64,000 nt of DNA from CAVSUB01 sp963730995 (GTDB lineage Bacteria > Acidobacteriota > Vicinamibacteria > Vicinamibacterales > 2-12-FULL-66-21). This document shows positions 1-8,098 of this stretch, piece by piece. The notes under the pieces were generated by a model. The model did no database searches and was not told the DNA's origin. It saw only the letters and a program-made list of their open reading frames with translations. A program made the position numbers and the translations under genes. Within the stretch, counting starts at the first letter, position 1; every line of letters starts with the position of its first letter. The stretch lies in assembly GCA_963730995.1 (NCBI GenBank), contig CAVSUB010000001.1:248001-312000 (forward strand). The letters are read 5' to 3'.

Positions 1-1080
1 GAGGAGCCGGCGATTGCCGTCGGTTGGCGCCATGGGTGGATAGCCTTCCTCGAAGGCGATCTCCGCCTTCGTGTGCGGGAGCGATTCCGCCACGATTGAC
101 GTCATGACTTTCCGCGCGTCGGCGAACTGCTCCTTCGAGAGCGCGCGAATGTCGCCGGTGACGAGCGCCCGCTCCGGGATGACGTTCTCCTTTCCGAACG
201 CAGATCCGCGCGACTGAGGCGCCTCGTACGTCATCTGCGTCCCGCCGAGGACGAGCCCAGGGTTGAACGTGAGATGCTCCTGCCCTGCCAGCTTCTCGCG
301 AAACGCGTTCAATATGCGAGCCGCCTCGAACACCGCGCCGAAGCCGATGTCGTCCCGGAAAATCTGAGAGGAGTGCGCCGGTGTGCCGGTGACGTTCAGC
401 GTCCAGCTCGCGGTGCCCCGCCGGCCGATGACGGCGTGCTGCGGGTCCCCGTCACCATCCTCGAAGCCGATCGCCGCGTGAGCACCTTTGGCAGCCGCCA
501 CGAGGGCCTCGCGCGCGACGGACTGCGGATCGCCGGATGACTCTTCGTCGCCTGTCATCACGACCGTGACGTTCATCGCCTTGAGCGCGCCTGCCGCCTC
601 GAGCGCGCGCAGCGCCTGAATCATGATGACGTCGCCGCCTTTCATGTCGAGCACCCCCGGACCTCTTGCCGACGTGGAGCCGACGCGCTCGAACTTCTGG
701 AACGGGCTGTCCGGCTCGAACACGGTGTCGAGGTGCCCGATCAGGAGGATGCGCGGACCGGCCGCTGGATGCTCCGCGACGAGGTGACCGGCGCGCTTGA
801 AGGCGGCGCCGTCCACCCATCGCGTTTTGAACCCGAGCGACTCGAGCTCCGCGCCGAACAGCCGTCCCACCTCGCGCACTCCGGCAAGATGCATCGTGCC
901 GCTATTGATGTTCACGGCTCGCTCGAGCAACGCCAGTGCCTCGGTCGTCTGCGCCCGGACGTGCTCGACGATGGCGCGTTCGCTTGGGGACATCGCGGAT
1001 CCTTGTGAGGCGACGTCGGGGACGCCGGCAGCCAGCACGGACACGAAAGCTGCAAGAGAGACGATTCCTGAAGTGTGCAT
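1..1080 (-). CDS. Exported M20-family metallopeptidase (glutamate carboxypeptidase-like), 3' end outside window
   Basis: The reading frame opens with ATG at 1080 and stays open to the window edge, so about 360 N-terminal residues are present and the C-terminus is missing. A signal peptide is followed by the M20 landmarks: LIGHLDTVF (metal-binding H-x-D), then GVLDMKGGDVIM, then the acidic pair in MTGDEESSGDP (catalytic plus metal-bridging Glu). A dimerisation-domain segment around GRRGTASWTLNVTG and TPAHSSQIF follows. M20 enzymes of this type are zinc aminoacylases or carboxypeptidases acting on peptides or N-acyl amino acids; the signal peptide suggests periplasmic action. The exact substrate cannot be read from sequence. 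It is divergent from the ABC ATPase gene and separated from it by a repeat-filled spacer. Confidence 0.85.
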   Translation of the reverse strand, partial: MHTSGIVSLAAFVSVLAAGVPDVASQGSAMSPSERAIVEHVRAQTTEALALLERAVNINSGTMHLAGVREVGRLFGAELESLGFKTRWVDGAAFKRAGHLVAEHPAAGPRILLIGHLDTVFEPDSPFQKFERVGSTSARGPGVLDMKGGDVIMIQALRALEAAGALKAMNVTVVMTGDEESSGDPQSVAREALVAAAKGAHAAIGFEDGDGDPQHAVIGRRGTASWTLNVTGTPAHSSQIFRDDIGFGAVFEAARILNAFREKLAGQEHLTFNPGLVLGGTQMTYEAPQSRGSAFGKENVIPERALVTGDIRALSKEQFADARKVMTSIVAESLPHTKAEIAFEEGYPPMAPTDGNRRLL

Positions 1081-1137
1081 AACAGAGGGTTCGCCTCGCT
1101 AGCTTACGCTAAACTTCCGCGCTGAATGTGCAGGTCC

Positions 1138-1222
1138 AAGCTCTCAGCTGTCAGCCTTCAGCTCTCAGCCAGATCCCCTGTCAGAGTGTGAGCTGGAAGC
1201 TGGAAGCTGAGACAGTTGAGCT
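1138..1222. repeat. AGCT heptad repeat, inverted arms
   Basis: The left arm (1138-1170) reads as consecutive 7-mers AGCTCTC, AGCTGTC, AGCCTTC, AGCTCTC. The right arm (about 1188-1222) carries the complementary words (GAGCTGGAAGCTGGAAGC), so the tract can form a hairpin. It lies between the divergent M20 and ABC genes, so it is not simply a terminator. Confidence 0.75.
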
Positions 1223-1295
1223 AAAACGAGCGCATTCACGCAACCAACCGACCCTTGTGATCGTCTGACGTGCATGACCAAGGAGACACTCACTC

Positions 1296-2033
1296 ATGTG
1301 GTGGCGACGGCAGACTGACAAATCTCGCGAAACAGCGGTAGACGCTTCACTCCCGCTCATTCGCCTGGAGGATGTCGGGAAGACGTTCAGAGGAGAGGCG
1401 GACGAGGAGACCCATGCCCTCAGGGACGTGACGATCGACATCGGCCGCGGCGAGTACGTTTCAGTCTCCGGGCCATCCGGTTGCGGCAAATCGACGTTCC
1501 TGGCGATTCTTGGTCTGCTCGAGACCCCGACGACGGGGCGGTATTGGCTCAACGGCCGCGCGGTCGATCGGCTGCAGCAGGCCGAGCGCGCCCGCGTGCG
1601 CAACATCGATGTGGGGCTCGTCTTTCAGAGCTTCAACCTGATCGGCGACATGACGGTCGAGGAAAACGTCGAGTACCCGCTCACGCTGCGGGGGGCGACC
1701 GACAAGGAACGCAAGGAAAGAGTCCGAACGGCCCTGGACCGCGTCGGACTCACCGGACGAGCGAAGCAGCGGCCCGGACAGCTGTCAGGAGGTCACCAGC
1801 AACTGGTCGCCATCGCGCGCGCGATCGCGGGACGTCCACCGATCCTGCTCGCAGACGAGCCGACGGGCAATCTCGACTCGAAGAGCGGGGACGCGCTCAT
1901 GCAGATGCTCGGCGAGCTGCACGCGGACGGCGCCACCGTCTGCCTCGCGACCCACAACCCCGATTACGTCGCCAGAGCGCAGCGGCACGTGTATCTTTTC
2001 GATGGCAGGATCGTCGACACTCCGGTGGAGTGA
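1296..2033 (+). CDS. ABC transporter ATP-binding protein (LolD/MacB type)
   Basis: A single 245-residue nucleotide-binding domain. It has Walker A GPSGCGKST (residues 59-67), the Q-loop at VFQSFN, the signature LSGGHQQ (163-169), Walker B ILLADEPTGNLD and the switch His in LATHN (220). The overall pattern is that of the LolD/MacB/FtsE class, which powers FtsX/MacB-type permeases for lipoprotein or peptide export. The signature region is slightly unusual: LSGGHQQLVAIARA has Leu where the family usually has Arg before VAIARA. No permease is adjacent; the ADOP permease 6 kb downstream is a possible partner by family only. The start at 1296 gives a 50-residue lead to the first strand, so a later start is possible. 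Confidence 0.88.
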   Translation: MWWRRQTDKSRETAVDASLPLIRLEDVGKTFRGEADEETHALRDVTIDIGRGEYVSVSGPSGCGKSTFLAILGLLETPTTGRYWLNGRAVDRLQQAERARVRNIDVGLVFQSFNLIGDMTVEENVEYPLTLRGATDKERKERVRTALDRVGLTGRAKQRPGQLSGGHQQLVAIARAIAGRPPILLADEPTGNLDSKSGDALMQMLGELHADGATVCLATHNPDYVARAQRHVYLFDGRIVDTPVE

Positions 2034-2056
2034 CGCTGGAAGCCTCCAGCCGAGCG

Positions 2057-4480
2057 CTACCTCCCCTGCTCCCTCCGAATCCCTGCCTTGAGCGCTGTCG
2101 TCGTCGCATCGGACGCCAGGAACAGATTATTCGGATATCCGCTCGCGTAGGTCAGCATATCGGCGTAGATCGACTCGCTCTGATACAGGTTCAACCCGAG
2201 CCCGGCCAGGTACTGAAGTCGCAGGTTGCGATCGCGGTTGATGCTCGCGTTCTTCAGCCACGGTTGAAGCTCGGTCGCCGTGCCCGCGTAGGTCGAGAAC
2301 AGGTCCACCGCGGAGTTCATGCCGATCTGGCTGAGCGAGAGTCGCACCTGCGCGTACTCGGGACGCTGCAGCCGCTGCTCGATCTCGTCGACGTTGATCT
2401 GATTCGGGGAGAGCTGACCGAGCAGCACGAGGTCGTAGCCTCGCCCCTCCTGCGTGTTGCCCCAGACGACGCCGTTTGGAAACGCTTCCATGAAGGTGGC
2501 GATCTCGCTCTTCACCGCTTCCGTGTTGCTCTCGTACAACTGCACGAACAGCGTGACGACCCCTCCCGCATTCAGGTGACGCTTTGCGAGCTCGAAGAAT
2601 TCCCGCGTGTAGAGCATCGCGGCGCCCTTCACCCACGGGTCGAGCGGATCCGACGTAATCGCGTCGAACTTTTCGTCCGTCGTCTGCAGATAGTTCCGCG
2701 CGTCGTCGAGGTGCACGCGCGTCTTGGGGTTCTTGACGACGTTGAAGTTGTGTTCGGCGAAGTACGTGGAGACCACGCGGGGCACCAGCGGCTCGATCTC
2801 CGCGATCGTGAGCTGCTCCACTCTCGGATCGATTGACGCTGCGCCCGCCGTCACTCCGGCGCCGCATCCGATGACGAGCACGTGCTTCGGGTTGGTGGGG
2901 ATGAGCGTCGTCATGTGGCCGAGCATCCGCTGGAGCCGCATGTCCTGGGGCTCGCTCGACGCCTGGACTTTCCCGGCGTTGTGATAGTTCAGCACGCCGC
3001 CCGGGAGCCGCGACACGGCAACCGAGGCATTCCATCCTTCACCCCAGTAGATGATCTCGGCCTGGCCGATCCGCGTCACCGCGTATCGACCGTACGCGAT
3101 GAGCAGCGGTGGAATGGGCGGCACGTTTCGCGCCAGCAGGGCGGCACATACGGCAGCCGCGACGATCGGGATGGTGCCGGCGAACTGCGAACGCGGCCGT
3201 CCGTCCTGAGTCGTGGGGACCGCCTCCAGAACCAGAAGCGCCGAGAGCCCGGAGACGATGATGAGAATCTGCTCGGAGCGCTGGCTGCCAAGCCACGAGA
3301 CCAGGATCAGGCTCGACGTCAGCGCGCCGACGATGGCACCGACCGTGTTCGCAGCGTAAATCCCACTCACGAGGCGGGCGGGATCCTGACCGTCGGAAGC
3401 CACGGACGCGAGAGCCAGCGGAAAGCTGGCGCCCCACAGGATCGCCGCCGGCAGCACGGCCCACATCGCGCGGACGAGATCGAGCTGGAAGTTGAACCAG
3501 GGATTCGACGTCAACGACGGATTGACGGGCCACCACGGGAGCGACTGGGTGCACATGTACGCCGCCCAGAAAATGGCTCCGCAGAGAAGCATCTGACACC
3601 AGCCGAGGCCGAGACGAGGCCGGGCCATTCCGCGCGCCATCGCGGATCCGATGCTGCTGCCGATCCCGATCCCGAACAGGAACACCGCAAGGATCAGGGA
3701 AAAGGTGTAGACAGTCGCGCCGATGAGGAGCGACAGCATGCGCGTCCAGATCACCTCCGCCGACAGCGCGGTCATCCCCGAGAGGGCGATGGTCGCGTAC
3801 ACCGCCCAGGCACCCGAGACAGCAACGGTTGGACGAGCGCCGGCTCCCGCATCCACGTCGTCGTACGGAGTGACGCGCGCCAGAAGAAGCGCGACCGCTG
3901 CCACCGCCATGTTCAGGCCCACCGCGACGAAAGTCGCGAAGGCCGTGTCGTGCACCCGCAGGAGGTAGAACCCGGCGAGGAGGCTTCCGATGACGGCACC
4001 GCACGTGTTGCCGCCATAGAAGAACCCGAGCCACGACACACCATCAGGAGTCGTGCGGACCCAACGCGCCACAGCCGGCAGCGTCGCGCCCATGAGCATG
4101 GTCGGCGGGAGAAGGCAGATTCCGGCAGCCACTCCGCGGAGCAGGATGCTCACGATGCCGGTGCCCGCCCATGCGGTGTAGAGACCGGATACCAGCGGCA
4201 TTCCGAGCAGAACGGCAACGCCGATGATTCCGATGGCGATCTCGAGCCACGCATAAACCCGGAGCGGATGATGAATGCTGGAGACGAAACGTGGCAGCAG
4301 CAGGCTGCCGAGACACATGCCGCCCATGAAGGTACCGAGCAGGACACCGAGCGAGACAGCCGACGACCCGATCACGAGCTGGAGGAGCTGGAACCAGACG
4401 ATTTCGTAGACGAGGGCGGCGCAGCCGCTGCCAACGAACAGCAGCAGCAGCGCAGGCAGATACCGGCGCGACGTCATCAA
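2057..4480 (-). CDS. MFS-like membrane protein fused to spermidine synthase-like domain
   Basis: An 807-residue fusion. The N-terminal ~490 residues are hydrophobic with about 12-14 membrane segments, beginning MMTSRRYLPALLLLFVGSGC. The C-terminal ~275 residues form a Rossmann methyltransferase-like spermidine synthase domain: the nucleotide loop VLVIGCGAGVTAG (about residue 533), the acidic IAEIEP strand end, DDARNYL, and the SDPLDPW motif. Such 'fused MFS/spermidine synthase' proteins are widespread in Acidobacteriota and Deltaproteobacteria. Whether they make polyamines is not established, so activity should not be assumed. The gene converges on the ABC ATPase gene with only 23 bases between stops. 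The start is a double ATG (4480/4477). Confidence 0.85.
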   Translation of the reverse strand: MMTSRRYLPALLLLFVGSGCAALVYEIVWFQLLQLVIGSSAVSLGVLLGTFMGGMCLGSLLLPRFVSSIHHPLRVYAWLEIAIGIIGVAVLLGMPLVSGLYTAWAGTGIVSILLRGVAAGICLLPPTMLMGATLPAVARWVRTTPDGVSWLGFFYGGNTCGAVIGSLLAGFYLLRVHDTAFATFVAVGLNMAVAAVALLLARVTPYDDVDAGAGARPTVAVSGAWAVYATIALSGMTALSAEVIWTRMLSLLIGATVYTFSLILAVFLFGIGIGSSIGSAMARGMARPRLGLGWCQMLLCGAIFWAAYMCTQSLPWWPVNPSLTSNPWFNFQLDLVRAMWAVLPAAILWGASFPLALASVASDGQDPARLVSGIYAANTVGAIVGALTSSLILVSWLGSQRSEQILIIVSGLSALLVLEAVPTTQDGRPRSQFAGTIPIVAAAVCAALLARNVPPIPPLLIAYGRYAVTRIGQAEIIYWGEGWNASVAVSRLPGGVLNYHNAGKVQASSEPQDMRLQRMLGHMTTLIPTNPKHVLVIGCGAGVTAGAASIDPRVEQLTIAEIEPLVPRVVSTYFAEHNFNVVKNPKTRVHLDDARNYLQTTDEKFDAITSDPLDPWVKGAAMLYTREFFELAKRHLNAGGVVTLFVQLYESNTEAVKSEIATFMEAFPNGVVWGNTQEGRGYDLVLLGQLSPNQINVDEIEQRLQRPEYAQVRLSLSQIGMNSAVDLFSTYAGTATELQPWLKNASINRDRNLRLQYLAGLGLNLYQSESIYADMLTYASGYPNNLFLASDATTTALKAGIRREQGR

Positions 4481-4546
4481 GACACCTTTCGAGAAATGGA
4501 TCAGGTGATGCTATCACGTGTGCCGGAGATCCAACGCAGACGGCGG

Positions 4547-4552
4547 TATGAT
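4547..4552 (+). promoter_or_regulatory. Candidate -10 box for a leaderless transcript
   Basis: TATGAT ends 5 nt before the ATG at 4558. Transcription would start at or next to the start codon, and no Shine-Dalgarno sequence is present. No convincing -35 box is seen. Confidence 0.45.
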
Positions 4553-4557
4553 GCGCC

Positions 4558-5757
4558 ATGGCTCATCAACGCTTGGCACCTCTGACTGCGCTCGCCTGCA
4601 CCTTTCTCATGGTCACGCCGACGCTCACGGCACGGGCCCTACTCCTCGGCCAGTCCTCCCCGAGTCGAACCGTCGCGATCGGCGACGTGCACGGCGCAGG
4701 GGATGCCTTCGTCGGGATTCTTCAGGCCGCCAATCTCATCGACGCCGAAAGGAAATGGAGCGGCGGGACGGCCACGTTCGTCCAGACCGGAGACTATCTC
4801 GACCGGGGTGGCGCGGTTCGGCAGATCCTCGACCTCCTCATGAGCCTCGAAGACCAGGCCAAGAGCGCCGGCGGACGGGTCGAGGTCCTCCTGGGAAATC
4901 ACGAGATGATGAACATGCTCCGCGAGATGACCGACGTCTCGCCGGAAGCGTACGCCAGCTTTGCGGATTCAAAGTCCGAAGATCGGCGGAGGAAGGCGTA
5001 CGAGGCACAGGCCAAGAGCGCGAAGCGCGCCGGTGGCGCCGCCGATCCCGGTCCGCGGGACTCGTGGATGTCGACACACCCGGCGGGGTATGTCGAGTAC
5101 TTCGATGCGATGGGCCCACAGGGTCGATACGGCAAATGGCTGCGCGCGCACAAGGTCGTCGTCCAGGTCGACAGCACCGCGTTCATGCACGCCGGGATTG
5201 CGCCCGATGCACAAGGCGGCATCGACGACGTCAACCGGGACGCAGCCCGCGCAATCAAGGCGTACGACGATGCGACCAGTACGCTCGTACGGGAGGGACT
5301 CATCACACCGTACTACACGCTGAAGGAGACCGTTGCGGCCGCCGTGGCTGATCTCAAACGCATCTCGGAGGCTCTCGGAGCCGGCAAGCCCGTCGAAGCC
5401 TACGTCACGCGCGAGTACGTCGACCAGCTGCAGGGTGTGGTCGGCATCGGAGAATCACCCCTGCTGGCCGCACGCGGTCCTCTCTGGTTCAGGGGTCTCT
5501 CCGAGCTGCCCACCGAGGAAACCGACGCTCAAGTGACGGCACTGTTCAATCGCCTTGGCATCACGCGGATGGTCGTCGGGCACACGCCTCGCCTTCCAGG
5601 CCGCATCCTGCCGCGGTTCGACAACCGCGTCTTTCCGATCGACACCGGCATGTTGTCGACGTTCTTCAAAGGCGGGCGCGCGTCGGCCTTGGAGATCGTT
5701 GGCGATCGCGTCACCGCGATCTATGCGAACGAGCGAGAAGTGTTGGTGGGAAAGTAG
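4558..5757 (+). CDS. Exported calcineurin-like metallophosphoesterase
   Basis: 399 residues with an N-terminal signal peptide (cleavage expected around residues 25-35). The complete metallophosphoesterase metal-ligand set is visible: GDVHG (about residue 42), GDYLDRG (about 77), GNHE (about 112) and GHTP (about 340), with a further Asp in FPIDTGM. This dimetal fold hydrolyses phosphoesters (protein Ser/Thr phosphatase-like subfamily). The long insert between GNHE and GHTP, with several Arg/Lys-rich helices, is typical of exported members. The likely location is the periplasm. The substrate is unknown. It is divergent from the MFS-spermidine synthase gene (77 bp gap). Confidence 0.88.
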   Translation: MAHQRLAPLTALACTFLMVTPTLTARALLLGQSSPSRTVAIGDVHGAGDAFVGILQAANLIDAERKWSGGTATFVQTGDYLDRGGAVRQILDLLMSLEDQAKSAGGRVEVLLGNHEMMNMLREMTDVSPEAYASFADSKSEDRRRKAYEAQAKSAKRAGGAADPGPRDSWMSTHPAGYVEYFDAMGPQGRYGKWLRAHKVVVQVDSTAFMHAGIAPDAQGGIDDVNRDAARAIKAYDDATSTLVREGLITPYYTLKETVAAAVADLKRISEALGAGKPVEAYVTREYVDQLQGVVGIGESPLLAARGPLWFRGLSELPTEETDAQVTALFNRLGITRMVVGHTPRLPGRILPRFDNRVFPIDTGMLSTFFKGGRASALEIVGDRVTAIYANEREVLVGK

Positions 5758-5874
5758 CGGGTGGAGGAACGGCGACAGAACCGTACTGAGAGCAGATTGT
5801 CGCAGCTAACCAGGCGCGAGCGAAGCGAAGCGCCGAATGCGCGCAGGGAGACCCCGGCGCTATTAAAAAGGTGG

Positions 5875-5898
5875 GGAGCCGGCACCAAGGCCGGCTCC
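5875..5898. terminator. GC-rich hairpin between convergent genes
   Basis: A perfect 8-bp stem GGAGCCGG/CCGGCTCC with an 8-nt loop. It lies between the phosphoesterase stop and the oppositely oriented 5924-6481 gene, so it could act as a bidirectional terminator. There is no clear U-tract. Confidence 0.5.
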
Positions 5899-5923
5899 GC
5901 CCACACGCTCGGCTGCCCCGGAA

Positions 5924-6481
5924 CTACTGGGTGCAGCTGGGCGAAATCTGCTTCACCGAGTCAACGTGCAGCGTCGGACCAGAGCTCGAGCTCGACATCG
6001 CGCCACCCGCGCTGTCCAACTTGCCCTTGATTTCGACCTTGCTGTTCACATACTTGGTGAGGTCAGACTTGCTTCCGCCCATCAGCTTGTACTGGCTGGC
6101 CGAGGAGCCCGAGGCCGAACCCGCGGTTCCCGCCGCGCCGGCCGCGCCGCTCGCTCCGGAACCCGTGCTCGCGTTCGCCAGGATGAAGCTCTCGGACTTC
6201 GACGAAGATGTCGCGCCGCCGCCCGCTGCGCCACCACCCGCCGGAGCTGCGGTGCCGCTCGTGCCTGTTGCCGCTGCCGAGTCGGCCTGCAGACAGCCGG
6301 TTACCGTCACGCCCTTGCTGCTGCTGTCGTCCTTGGCGCTCGGAGCCTGAGCGGACGGAGCCGGCCGCGGGCTCGACGGCGGAGCCGCGGGATCCTGAGG
6401 CGCGCCCGTGGGAGCCTGCGCCGCGAGGCCGACACTCAGAGCGGCGGCGAGAACTGATCCAAACAGAATGTTTCTCTTCAT
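5924..6481 (-). CDS. Exported Ala/Ser/Gly-rich hypothetical protein
   Basis: 185 residues. A clear signal peptide (MKRNILFGSVLAAALSVGLA, then AQA) is followed by a Pro/Ala-rich linker. A conserved-looking core (GVTVTGCLQ... SFILANA) comes next, then a Gly/Ala/Ser low-complexity stretch and a C-terminal segment YKLMGG...LTKYVNSKVEIKGKL...LHVDSVKQI. The alternating pattern resembles small OB-fold-like exported proteins common in Acidobacteriota, but I do not recognise a named family. The core contains one Cys and the C-terminus another (SPSCTQ), which could form a disulfide outside the cytoplasm. It is monocistronic, with a long upstream region. Confidence 0.75.
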   Translation of the reverse strand: MKRNILFGSVLAAALSVGLAAQAPTGAPQDPAAPPSSPRPAPSAQAPSAKDDSSSKGVTVTGCLQADSAAATGTSGTAAPAGGGAAGGGATSSSKSESFILANASTGSGASGAAGAAGTAGSASGSSASQYKLMGGSKSDLTKYVNSKVEIKGKLDSAGGAMSSSSSGPTLHVDSVKQISPSCTQ

Positions 6482-6972
6482 CTACATGCCCTCCCGATTT
6501 TCAGTCATTGGTGATTTCATTCGCACACCTGAGCTCTCCCTCGGGTGCGTGCTCTGTATCGCAGTGCAAGCGTGGGGCCGTCTAGGTTTCTGAGGTTTCT
6601 TCGGGCGTTTTACGCATTGGGCATCAGCGGCCGAGTAGCAATCTCACACAAACCTCTATTGCTGACTGTAATAAGTAGTCGCTCGCGGGAACAGCTGAGC
6701 GGACTCTGGTGTGAATTACATCAAATAGCTCTCAGCTTTCAGCTCTCAGCTTTCAGCTTTCAGCTTGCAGCTCGTGCACTAAAGCAGGGCTTCATCTGTG
6801 CCACTGCAATGCCGAAGAAGTAGTCGCACGAACACCGCTATGCTAGAGCACATTCTTGCGCTGCTCCGCTGGCGCGTTTGCCAGGCTCGACGGAACACTT
6901 ACGTCGAAGATTCACAATAGTCTGCACGCTGCTGTGGAGACCGCTCCCACTCGTTGAGAAAGGCACGCTCTC
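6482..6972. other. 491-bp intergenic region with an AGCT heptad tract
   Basis: This is the divergent spacer between the exported protein gene and the aldo/keto reductase gene. An imperfect hairpin (about 6524-6554, GCACACC paired with GGTGCGTGC) lies in the 5' region of the minus-strand gene. The rest is less GC-rich than its surroundings. I see no convincing gene. Confidence 0.6.
6727..6772. repeat. AGCT heptad repeat, direct tandem
   Basis: Six consecutive 7-nt units (AGCTCTC, AGCTTTC, AGCTCTC, AGCTTTC, AGCTTTC, AGCTTGC) followed by AGCT. This is the clearest statement of the 7-nt period in the window. Here only one orientation is present. Confidence 0.85.
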
Positions 6973-7957
6973 ATGAAAACTCGACACCTCGGTTCTGCCC
7001 TGGAAGTATCGGCCGTCGGACTTGGCTGCATGGGAATGTCCGACTTCTACGCCGATCGCGACGAGAAGGAATCCATCGCCACGATCCATCGGGCGCTGGA
7101 GCTCGGGATCAATTTCCTCGACACCGCGGACATTTACGGCCCCTTCACGAACGAGCGGCTCGTCGGACGCGCGATCCAAGGCCGTCGCGACGCGGTCATC
7201 GTTGCGACGAAGTTCGGAAACGTCAGGACCGAGGATGGTGCATATCACGGCATCGACGGATCACCCGAGTACGTGCGACGGGCGTGCGACGCCTCGCTCC
7301 AGCGGCTGAAGGTTGACACGATCGATCTGTACTATCAGCACCGCGTCGATCTCGCGGTGCCGATCGAGGACACCGTCGGCGCGATGGCCGATCTCGTCAA
7401 GGCCGGGAAGGTCCGCTACCTCGGGTTGTCGGAAGCGGCGCCCGCAACCGTTCGACGCGCGCACGCCGTGCATCCCATCACGGCGCTGCAGACGGAATAC
7501 TCGCTGTGGTCGCGTGAGCCCGAGGAAGGACTGCTTGCCACGTGCCGCGAACTGAACATCGGGTTCGTACCCGTACAGTCCGCTGGGGCGCGGGTTCCTG
7601 ACCGGGCGGTTCGCGTCACCGGAAGATCTGCCCGAAGGCGATTGGCGGCGCAACAATCCCCGTTTCCAGGGCGAGAACTTCTACGCGAATCTGGCGATCG
7701 TGCGTCGCGTCCAGGAGCTCGCCGCGCGCAAGCACTGCACGGCCGCGCAGCTCGCGCTCGCGTGGCTGCTCGCGCAAGGCAAGGACATCGTTCCGATCCC
7801 CGGCTCCAAGGTTCGGTCGCGTCTCGAGGAGAACGCCGCCGCAGTCGACATCGTGCTGACGGCAGACGAGGTCGAGGAGCTCTCGGCCGCCGCGCCGCAC
7901 GGGGCGGCCGCGGGCACGCGATACACCGAAGGAGGGATGGCCACGATCAACCGGTGA
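6973..7957 (+). CDS. Aldo/keto reductase, interrupted by one +1 frameshift
   Basis: About 327 residues when read through a frame change near 7570. Frame one (6973 to about 7570) begins MKTRHLGSALEVSAVGLGCM. It contains the AKR active-site elements: Asp-Tyr in LDTADIYGP, Lys in VATKFG and the QHR in YYQHRVD. The second frame carries SPLGRGFLTGRF, the helix AAQLALAWLLAQGKDIVPIPG and the NADP-binding region, ending GGMATINR. The sequence at the switch gives FVP then YSPLGRG if one extra base (probably G in CCC-G-TAC) is removed. AKRs of this subfamily are soluble NADPH-dependent oxidoreductases of unknown physiological substrate. Both halves are well conserved, so a consensus error is more likely than a decayed gene. 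Confidence 0.85.
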
Positions 7958-8098
7958 CGGCTCGACCTGCTGACCGCCTTCGGGCAGGCCGTCCCGGATC
8001 CGGACGGTGCGCCGCGGGTTCGCTGCGAATTCGGCCGATTTGCGAACCGAGACACTGGCATACGCGCTGCACCCGCTCGCGGGACGGAGGAGTGTCAG

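Noticed and set aside
2882..4585. Long plus-strand ORF of about 567 codons
   Set aside because: It is antisense to the MFS-spermidine synthase gene, Arg/His rich and without domains; a shadow of GC-rich codon bias.
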